From NCBI GenBank assembly GCA_019802505.1, contig JAFMOC010000159.1, positions 741,501 through 805,500 of the forward strand: 64,000 nucleotides of DNA. Reading direction: 5' to 3'. The notes under the pieces were generated by a model. It saw nothing but the letters and a program-made list of their open reading frames with translations, did not search any database and was not told the origin of the DNA. Source of the stretch: Corydoras sp. C115. Its lineage: Eukaryota > Chordata > Actinopteri > Siluriformes > Callichthyidae. Positions within the stretch are counted from its first letter, which is position 1. Every line of letters begins with the position of its first letter. The translations under genes were made by a program, and so were the position numbers. Of the stretch, positions 56,219 to 64,000 are shown piece after piece.

Positions 56219-56325
56219 CCTGACAACCTGTTAAGTATTTACTTCTGTGAACAGTCTGAAAGTATGTGAACACACACACACAACCTGTTAAATATTTACT
56301 CCTGTGAACAGTCTGAAGGTATGTG

Positions 56326-56358
<33 letters not shown>

Positions 56359-56400
56359 CCTGTTAAGTATTTACTCCTGTGAACAGTCTGAAGGTATGTG

Positions 56401-56447
<47 letters not shown>

Positions 56448-56489
56448 CCTGTTAAATATTTACTTCTGTGAACAGTCTGAAAGTATGTG

Positions 56490-56538
<49 letters not shown>

Positions 56539-56586
56539 ACAACCTGTTAAGAGTATTTACTCCTGTGAACAGTCTGAAGGTATGTG

Positions 56587-56623
<37 letters not shown>

Positions 56624-56625
56624 TG
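56097..56625. repeat. (CT)n plus about six-unit CA minisatellite
   Basis: After (CT)n at 56102-56153, units of GGTATGTGAA, (CA)n, CAACCTGTTAA, TATTTACT, CTGTGAACAGTCTGAA repeat. The constant part is nearly unchanged while the CA tract length varies widely. Confidence 0.85.
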
Positions 56626-56692
56626 AGTCAAAAATAAAAAAGAAGCTTAATTGGCATGAGAAATTCAAAATATAGAGAATACAATAGACAAA

Positions 56693-56699
56693 TTATATA

Positions 56700-56772
<73 letters not shown>
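56693..56772. repeat. (AT)n microsatellite
   Basis: About 36 AT units. Confidence 0.9.
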
Positions 56773-56773
<1 letters not shown>

Positions 56774-56852
56774 CATGATAGATTATGTATACAAATAATT
56801 ATTTTAGAACTTTAATAGAATAGAATATATCATATGTACATTTACATTACAT

Positions 56853-56908
56853 TTACATTTAGTCATTTAGCAGACGCTTTTATCCAAAGCGACTTACAAA
56901 TGAGAACA
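56853..56908 (-). repeat. tail fragment of second SINE family
   Basis: AGCAGACGCTTTTATCCAAA plus GCGACTTACAAATGAGAAC. Confidence 0.5.
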
Positions 56909-56999
56909 CCACAAGTCAGAAGCCATGGAGAAAACCAACTATACTGTAAGTTCATCAAACCTGATTGTTATTCGAAGCTGCGCCCCCCCCCCCCCCCTT

Positions 57000-57450
57000 T
57001 ATTTTTTATTATTTATTTTTTTTTTATAACAGGTATTTGTTAAATAGATGCGTCTTAAGTAGTTTCTTAAAACTGTTTAGAGATTCTGCCTTACGGAACT
57101 ATCATATGTAGTATGATAATAATGGCAGAGAGAGAGAGAGAGATATGGTGACAGCTGTGTATGTTTGTATGGAGAGAGCAGCAAGTGTGCGGCTCTCCCA
57201 GTTTGTTAGGGTCTGGGAGGGAGGTGAAGTCAGGGATGATGTTATTAAATTTGGAAAAGAATTGGGAGGGGATGTACTGGTACCTGGTACACTGAGTGAG
57301 GAAGTGCAGCTCTGTCTCTCTCTGTATCTCGTTAATCTGTTTCTTAATTTAAGGGTCTGATAGTGTGTTCAGATAATCTGCTGCATTGCAGTGTCGATTT
57401 TTCGTTTGAGTTTAGTTTCAGTTTCTAATAATTCAAAAATGTATTATTGA
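57000..57450. other. no recognised gene
   Basis: A 71-codon frame (57145-57360) has no recognisable domain; a (GA)n tract lies at 57127-57143. Confidence 0.45.
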
Positions 57451-57451
57451 G

Positions 57452-57800
57452 TGGGTGGCATGGTGCCTTAGTGGTTAGCAGGTTCTCCTCTCGGCACTAG
57501 GGATTCCCGGTTCGAATCCCCATCTGGGTGGAGTTTCCATGTTCTCCCCGTGTCCGCGTGGGTTTCCGTCCGGGTTCTCTGGTTTCCTCCCACAGTCCAA
57601 AAATCATGGATCAAGTCAATTGAGTTCTTCAAATTGCCCCATATAGAGTGTGTCTGTGTGAGTGAGTGTGTGCCCAGCGATGGATTGGCGTCCTGTCCTG
57701 GGTGTATCTGCCCAGCGCCCGAGACGTTCTCCCCTGGATGGGCATGGGGAACCCCACCGCGACCCTAATAGAGGATAACGCGGAAGATAATGGATAGATG
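57452..57800 (+). repeat. DANA-like SINE, full length
   Basis: Upstream of ankef1 copy B; TTATTGAGTG occurs on both sides, a probable target duplication. Confidence 0.84.
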
Positions 57801-58149
57801 TATTATTGAGTGTTTGTGTAATTAGTTTTATTCTTGCAGATGTTTCCTGTTCCTGAGTCATTTTTGTGTTATTGTGTGAACGTCTTTACTCCTCTGAACA
57901 GTCTCCTCAAAACATTTGTGATAAAGTGCCGGTTGTGTACTAATATTGGGTGAAACTGTAATTATGTTATTTTAATGCAGAGATATTTGAATCTGTTTTA
58001 AATTTATTCATGGTGATATGGATTTTCCTAAACTTTATTCACATCATTCCCCCAAACATCCCCCCCAACCACACACGGCTCCCCTAATGAGGGGTGACTT
58101 AATTTTATCTTGCAAACATGTGTTTAAAGTAAAACAGTTTCCAGTTTAG

Positions 58150-58434
58150 GGCGGCACGGTGGCTTAGTGGTTAGCAGGTTCGCCTCTCTGTGCCTCTCCA
58201 GGTTTAAATCCCAATCTGGATGGAGTTTCCATGTTCTCCCTGGATCCGCATGGGTTTCCTTCCACAGTCCAAAAACATTTTGGGCGCTGGGAAGATACAC
58301 CCAGGACAGAGAGCCAATCCATCACTGGGCACAGGAAGGAAGGAAACCCTCCCGGAGGAAACCCTTGCGGATTCGAACCGGGAATCCCTAGCGCTGAGAG
58401 GTGAACATGCTAACCACTAAGACACCATGCCACC
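58150..58434. repeat. chimeric SINE: + half joined to minus half
   Basis: 58150-58277 is + head and body; 58278-58434 is the minus body and head. Confidence 0.75.
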
Positions 58435-58513
58435 TACAATCAAAGTCACATTGCTGAAAAAACTATGTGTTTGTGATTGTTGGGCAAATTAGTGTGTGAA
58501 TGTCTGCAGGAGA

Positions 58514-58868
58514 ATGGAGAATTCATCAGTGGCCAAGGGACATCAGGAGGTTCTGCAGGTGTATAAGCTCCTGCAGCTCGTACGTCAGGGGAAACGAGAA
58601 CAGGTTGAAAAGCTGCTCCGTCTCGGTGTTCCTAATCTCATCAACCTGCTGGAACCCAAAGAGCGGACTGGAGTCTTGCACCAGGTTTCTTCGGAGAACA
58701 ATGAGGTCATGGCTGAGTTCCTGCTGGCTTCCGGAGCTCAACCTAACTCCCAGGATCAATGGGGACGCACTCCCGCTATGCTCGCCTCACAGCAAGGCCA
58801 CGTTGATATGATGAGGCTGCTCTCCCGATACAACGCTGATCTGACCCTGCTGGATAAAGAAGGGAAAG
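58514..58868 (+). CDS. ankef1: ankef1 copy B exon 1
   Basis: MENSSVAKGHQEVLQVYKLL, same length as copy A exon 1. Substitutions cluster at KREQVEKLLRL and PKERTGVLHQVSS; the last third is almost unchanged. Confidence 0.87.
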
Positions 58869-60483
58869 GTTTGTATGAATGTGATGAATGTGGATAAAGA
58901 ATTGGAGCTCAGTTCTGTCCATAACAATTGGTCGGTATTGTTCTCCTGACGCAGGGGTGCTTTTTTACTGCATCGCTTCAACAAAAAGACACATAAAGTG
59001 CCTGGAGGTGGCGCTAAACACCAACGCCGATATTGGCAACACCTCCAGTGCTGGGAAGCCGGTTTTTCTGGAGGCTTGTGAGAAGGCTAAGGAGTGTGAA
59101 GACATGTGCAACTACATGCTGGAGAGAGGAGCAGATCCTAATGCCACTGACCTGGTTAGTCTTCATAGAGTCCACCACAGCTGTGTTAGTGCAGATGTTG
59201 CTCAGAACACTCTAAATTATGTGTGTGTGTGTGTGTAGGTAACAGGTCGTACAGCACTGATGGAGGCATCGAGATCAGGTTCAGTGACGGTAGCCAGATC
59301 TTTGTTGAAGAGAGGAGCGAATCCAAACGCTCAGGATGTAAAACAACATAACGCTGCTCACTTCGCCGCACAGTGTGGAAACTTTAAGGTGATTGATCAT
59401 TTACATGATTCAGTTTAATTAACATTCATTTCATTCATTCATTCATTAGCTTCCGCTTTATCCTCTATTAGGGTCATAATGTCGTTATTCTGCCAACTAC
59501 ATCCATCCATCATCTCCCGCTTTATCCTCTATTAGGGTTGTGGGGGGGTTCCCCATGCCCATCCAGGGGAGAACGTTTCGGGCGCTGGGCAGATACACCC
59601 AGGACAGGGTGCCAATCTATCGCTGAGCACACACTCACACAGACACGCACACATACGGAGAACATTTATGAATGAAGATCATGAATAACAGAACACGGGT
59701 GATCTGAGGACACTTGACCCCTGATAATTAACAGATGTTGAACCGTATCTTAAACACCCATTTGACCCATCCGTGCAGTGAAACACACATATACACACTG
59801 CTGGGGTGAGCCTGTGTCTGGAGTGGTGGGCAGCCTTGTATATGGTGCCCGGGAAGGACTTGGAGTTAGGTGCCTTGCTGAAAGGCACTTCAGCCGTAGT
59901 ACTTATTGGGACTGGGAATTGAAGTGGGGACCTTCAGTTTGCAAGGCAGGGCACGGTAGCTCAGTGGTTAGGGCATTGGGTTATCAATCTGAAGGGTTCA
60001 AATCCCAGGTCCACTGAAGTTACCAATGTGGGTCCTTGAGCAAGATCCTTAACCCTCATTGCTCCAGGGCTGCTGTGATTAACCACAAGACTACGACTGC
60101 CCCTAATAAATAAATAAAGAAGCAATGGTAATTAAACGGCGGCACGGTGGCTTGGTGGTTAGCACGTTCTCCTCTCAGCGCTAGGGATTCCCAGTTTGAA
60201 TCCCCATCTGAGTGGAGTTTCCATGTTCTCCCCGTGTCTGTGTGGGTTTCCTCCGGGTTCTCCGGTTTCCTCCCACAGTCCAAAAACATGGATCAAGTCA
60301 ATTGAATTCTCCAAATTGCCCCATATAGAGTGTGTCTGTGTGAGTGAGTGTGTGCCCAGCGATGGATTGGCGCCCTGTCCTGGGTGTATCTGCCCAGCTC
60401 CCGAGATGTTCTCCCCTGGATGGGCATGGGGAACCCCACCGCGACCCTAATAGAGGATAAAGTGGGAGATAATGAATGAATGA

Positions 60484-60524
<41 letters not shown>

Positions 60525-62961
60525 GTACTGTATTGTCGATCAGCTGCTGTGTCTCCTGTCGGCGTACGCGGTTGACCTGACCGTGGTGGCGCTGGATGGA
60601 AACTCACCTTTGCATCTAGCTGCAGCAGGAGGTCACACAAAGTGCTGCAGGTTCCTCACACAGAGAGGTTCGTTATTCCTCAACCTCATTAACTATTAAT
60701 TATCGTCAGTCTGCTTTAGCAGCTGTGATCCTGCAGGTGCGCTGATTAGAGTTTTTGACCTTTAAATAACATAACCACCTTCATTTTGGTTTGAATTCCA
60801 TCCATCCATTATCTTCCACTTTATCCTATATTAGGGTCGCGGTGGGGTTCCCCATGCCCATTCAGGGGAGAACGTTTCGGGCGCTGGGCAGATACACCCA
60901 GGACAGGGCGCCAATCCATCGCTGGGCACACACTCACTCACACAAACACACTCTACATGGGGCAATTTGGAGAACTCATTTGACTTGATCCATGTTTTTG
61001 GACTGTGGGAAGAAACCGGAGAACCCAGAGGAAACCCACGTGGACACGGGGAGAACATGGAAACTCCACCCAGATGGGATTCGAACTGGGAATCCCTCAC
61101 GCTGAGAGGAGAACATGCTAACCACTAAGCCACCATGCCGCCTGGTTTGAATTCCAATCCAATCTTATTTCAGTATTAATAATGATTCTGAAAGTTCCGG
61201 TGTCCACATACTTTAAAACATTGGATCTCAAAAATCTGTAACTGTGAGAGAAAAGAATCGATGTGTTCTGTTGCCAGGATGTGACCCGAAGCTGAAGAAC
61301 CAAAATGGTGTGGTTCCTCGTCAGCTAGCGAAGAAGGGTAACCACACTGCGGCTCTGAAGGAGCTGAGAAAAGCATGCCGTTCTTTCTCCAAACTCTCTA
61401 AACCCGGGGTGGAGAACCCGAACCCGCTCTGGGCGCTCAAGCTGCATGACTGGTCCAATGAGCATGAAGACCTGCTGAGGAAGACCTTCAAACTTCAGGA
61501 GAACACTGATTCTTCTGTGAAGAGCGTCTCAGTGCAAACCTTCTGCACGGTTCTCCAGGAGAACTGTGCTCCTGTCACTGAAGACCAGCTCCAAAAGGTC
61601 ATTTCATTCTTTGACTCTGATGTGATCAACTTGGATAATTTTTTCAAAGGGCTGAAGTTCCTGCAGAAGAATTTTGTGCTGTCCTCTTATGAGCCAAAGG
61701 AGAAGGCCCGTAAATCTGGCAAAGGAAAGAAGGGGGCAAAGTTTGTTAACCCTCTGCCCATTTGCACCTACCCCCCTAAAGAGATGGATCGGCGGGGAGA
61801 TGGCGGGCCGCCCAAAGTCATGATCCAAACATATCAGCCGTTCACAGACACCAAGCGGTTCGATCGCACTCGGCCGCCAGCTCATCCATTGGAGGACGAT
61901 TCGGCTTGGTACATCGAGGAACCGGAAAAGATATACTCCCTAATTTCCTCCTTCGTCAGAATGGAAGACATCCAGTCTCTGAGTCTGGCCTTTATGCAGG
62001 ACGTTGAAGTGGACATCCGAGATCCCTTTTATAAAACACCGCTCATGATAGCATGCAGCATCGGCAGCTACAAGATGGTAGACTTCCTCATTCAGCTGGG
62101 GTAAGAACCTATAATAGTTCCTCTGTAGTTTTGCTGTGGTTGGACAGGACACCACCCTGCTGGTTTGTTGATGAAGTTTAAAGACCTGAAGTCCAACCTG
62201 TGTATTCTGTGCTCCTCAGGGCGGATGTACATGCCAGCGATAGTTTTTTTTGGACTCCTCTACACCTCGCCTCTCACGCCGGACATATCGACGTTGTGGA
62301 TCTGTTGTTAAAGTGTGGTGCTGCTGTGGATGCTCTGGCTTTAAACGGAGCTACTCCATTAATGAGAGCCATCCAGAGCTGCAGACTGACCTGTGTGGAT
62401 CGACTCCTCCGAGCCGGAGCTGACGTATGGATCCAGAACAAACAAGGTACAGTTATCTCTTGATAACAGTAGAGCGGTGAAGACCAGCAGCCACAACCAA
62501 ATATTAAATTAAATTAAATTGGGTCATTTATTGGACGCTTTTATCCAAAGCGACTTACAAGGTGAGAACAGGGTTCATCACAACATCCCTGGAGCAATGA
62601 GGGTTAAGGGTCTTGCTCAAGGACCCACACTGGTAACTTCAGTTGACCTGGGATTTGAACCCCCAACCTTCAGATTGATAGCCCAACACCCTGACCACTG
62701 AGCTAACCCGCCCCTTATATAATATATATATTATATTAAATATCAGGAAGAAGAATGATATATAAACCTGTTGTCGTTCCTACAGATCAGAACTGTCTGG
62801 ATCTGGCTCGGCTGTACGGAGATCAGCGAATCGTGGCACTGATACAAAGCCAGATGGACAGACATTCAAATAAAGGCAAAAAGAACCAGAAGGGGCGTTC
62901 AAGAAGCGAACAAGCTAAATTTTCAGCACAGAAGGTCACGAAGCAGGTCCTCAATTCATGA
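58514..62961 (+). CDS. ankef1: ankyrin repeat and EF-hand protein, tandem copy B
   Basis: Exons 58514-58868, 58955-59154, 59239-59388, 60544-60667, 61278-62100, 62220-62446 and 62786-62961 join to 685 codons including the stop, with exon lengths and phases identical to copy A except exon 5 (823 against 805 bases, in frame). Domain order is the same as copy A: ankyrin repeats, NPNPLWALKLHDW block, EF-hand-like region, PLPICTYPPKEMDRR block, ankyrin repeats. No frame is broken. The last exon may instead end at a weak phase-0 donor (CAGAAG|GTCACG, 62934), with further exons beyond the window. Introns 1 and 2 are closely similar to copy A, so the duplication is fairly recent. Confidence 0.88.
58955..59154 (+). 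CDS. ankef1: ankef1 copy B exon 2
   Basis: 200 bases after CTGACGCAG. VLFYCIASTKRHIKCLEVAL... ERGADPNATDL; ends CTG|GTTAGT as in copy A. Confidence 0.87.
59239..59388 (+). CDS. ankef1: ankef1 copy B exon 3
   Basis: 50 codons, protein almost the same as copy A exon 3. The (GT)n tract at its acceptor is much shorter than in copy A. Confidence 0.87.
59425..59660 (-). repeat. DANA-like SINE tail pieces
   Basis: Tail at 59425-59475 and 3' half at 59508-59660. Confidence 0.7.
59943..60085 (+). repeat. second SINE family, copy
   Basis: GGTAGCTCAGTGGTTAGGGC and GTTCAAATCCCAGG, in intron 3 of ankef1 copy B; no counterpart in copy A. Confidence 0.62.
60138..60484 (+). repeat. DANA-like SINE in ankef1 B intron 3
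   Basis: Positional counterpart of 40495-40842. Confidence 0.86.
60544..60667 (+). CDS. ankef1: ankef1 copy B exon 4
   Basis: Same as copy A exon 4 except HTKCCRF in place of HIICCRF, just before the donor. Confidence 0.87.
60799..61142 (-). repeat. DANA-like SINE with target duplication
   Basis: TTTGAATTCCA(T/A) before and TGGTTTGAATTCCA after; no counterpart in copy A. Confidence 0.84.
61278..62100 (+). CDS. ankef1: ankef1 copy B exon 5 (EF-hand region)
   Basis: 823 bases after TTGCCAG. Compared with copy A it has a longer linker (RSFSKLSKPGVENPNP) and extra residues in the EF region (NTDSSVKSVSV), a net gain of six codons. Confidence 0.9.
62220..62446 (+). CDS. ankef1: ankef1 copy B exon 6
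   Basis: 227 bases. ADVHASDSFFWTPLHLASHA, then VDLLLKCGAAVDALALNG and VDRLLRAGADVWIQNKQ. The ankyrin consensus is kept, in places better than in copy A. Confidence 0.88.
62523..62715 (-). repeat. second SINE family, copy
   Basis: A full-length minus-strand copy: tail GACGCTTTTATCCAAAGCGA at the left, head TGACCACTGAGCTA at the right. It lies in the last intron of ankef1 copy B. Confidence 0.65.
62786..62961 (+). CDS. ankef1: ankef1 copy B last visible exon
   Basis: QNCLDLARLYGDQRIVALIQ, then a basic tail (NKGKKNQKGRSRS) and TGA. The phase-0 AAG|GT at 62934 leaves open whether translation ends here. Confidence 0.7.
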
Positions 62962-62988
62962 TTTATTGATTTAGATATTCATTATCTG

Positions 62989-63690
62989 GGCGGCACGGTG
63001 GTTTAGTGTTAAGCATGTTCTCCTCTCAGCGCTAGGGATTCCCGGTTCGAATCCCAATCTGGGTGGAGTTTCCATGTTCTCCCCCTGTCCGTGTGGGTTT
63101 CCTCTGGGTTCTCCGGTTTCCTCCCACAGTCCAAAAACATGGATCAAGGTCAAATGAATTCTCAAAAAAATGCCCCATATAGAGTGTGTCTGTGTGTGTG
63201 AGGGCGGCACGGTGGCTTAGTGGTTAGCACGTTCACCTCTCAGCGCTAGGGATTCCCGGTTCGAATTCCCATCTGGGTGGAGTTTCCATGTTCTCCCCGT
63301 GTCTGCGTGGGTTTCTGCCGGGTTCTCCGGTTTCCTCCCACAGTCCAAAAACATGGATCAAGTCAATTGAATTCTCCAAATTGCCCCATATAGAGTGTGT
63401 CTGTGTGAGTGAGTGTGTGCCTAGCGATGGATTGGCGCCCTGTCCTGGGTCTATCTGCCCAGCGCCCGAGACGTTCTCCCCTGGATGGGCATGGGGAACC
63501 CCACCGCGACCCTAATAGAGGATAAAGCGGGAGATAATGAATGTGTGTGTGAGTTTGTACCCAGCGATGGATTGGCGCCCTGTCCTGGGTGTATCTGCCC
63601 AGCGCCAGAAAAGTTCTCCCCTGGACATGGGGAACCCCCGTGTGACCCTAATATAGGATAAAGCGGAAGATGATGGATGGATGGATGGAT
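62989..63690 (+). repeat. three DANA-like SINEs in tandem
   Basis: 5' part at 62989-63202, full copy at 63203-63545, 3' part at 63546-63690; the junctions fall in the TGTGTGTGAG stretch. Confidence 0.83.
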
Positions 63691-63699
63691 ATACATTAT

Positions 63700-64000
63700 C
63701 TTCTTATTAATCCTATATTAGGGTCACAGGGTTCCATCCAGGGGAGAAAGGGCACTGGGGTACCAATCTATTGCTTAGCACACACTACCACAAACACACT
63801 ATATAGGGCAATTTAGAGCATTTAATTTACCTTGTTTAATACATGTTTATAAACGTGATGATCAAATCTGGTTTTTAAAGTGAACATTGATCACTGACTA
63901 ACAGCATTTTGGTTTCTCTATGGCGGCACGGTGGCTTAGTGGTTAGCATGTTCTCCTCTCAGTGCTAGGGATTCCCGGTTCGAATCCCAATCTGGGTGGA
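63700..64000. repeat. SINE fragment (-) and SINE cut by window end (+)
   Basis: 63700-63835 is a decayed minus 3' part; 63923-64000 is a fresh + head. Confidence 0.7.

Noticed and set aside
56160..56620. CRISPR-like regular repeats
   Set aside because: The spacers are CA tracts and the host is a vertebrate; it is a minisatellite.
55969..56668. Frames encoding long VCVCVC or THTHTH runs
   Set aside because: Direct products of CA/TG microsatellites.
57145..57360. 71-codon frame starting MVTAVYVCMERAAS
   Set aside because: No recognisable domain, no splice context, and it starts in a GA repeat.

Overview
The window is nuclear DNA from a bony fish. Two protein-coding loci are split into exons with GT-AG introns, and nearly everything else is interspersed repeats and microsatellites. 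The most abundant repeat is one tRNA-derived SINE of about 340 bp, with a tRNA-like head, an A-box/B-box pair, a conserved body and an (ATGA/ATGG)n tail. It resembles the DANA/Mermaid SINEs of otophysan fishes, so a carp, catfish or characin relative is likely; that placement is inference. Roughly sixty copies or fragments lie in both orientations, and almost all of the roughly 100-residue open frames in the window are translations of this SINE, not genes.

Layout. (1) Positions 1-34,500 hold the 3' part of a smoothelin gene (smtn-like, + strand). Eight well-supported exons from 15,916 to 34,178 encode the smoothelin domain, a Ser/Thr-rich linker and the C-terminal calponin-homology (CH) domain; a possible extra exon lies near 3,207-3,352. 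The introns carry SINEs, hAT elements with exact 8-bp target duplications, two solo LTRs with exact 5-bp target duplications, and a BEL/Pao retrotransposon with an uninterrupted gag but almost no pol. (2) Positions 39,271-47,100 hold one copy of ankef1 (ankyrin repeats plus EF-hand). (3) Positions 47,200-58,400 are a mobile-element graveyard: a solo BEL/Pao LTR split by a SINE, a hAT MITE, a long palindrome built from two inverted mariner 3' ends, LTR-like segments, an L1-type remnant, a second 1-kb hAT element and a CA-rich minisatellite. (4) Positions 58,514-62,961 hold a second ankef1 copy, in tandem with the first and the same orientation, with every visible exon open; the window ends in SINEs.

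Smoothelin is an actin-associated protein of contractile smooth muscle. ANKEF1 is a poorly characterised ankyrin/EF-hand protein. Nothing in the sequence suggests the two loci act together. The main biological points are the recent tandem duplication of ankef1 and the well-preserved record of transposition: exact target-site duplications at six DNA transposons, three solo LTRs and several SINEs. No bacterial-style operon, CRISPR array, rRNA gene or true tRNA gene is present.
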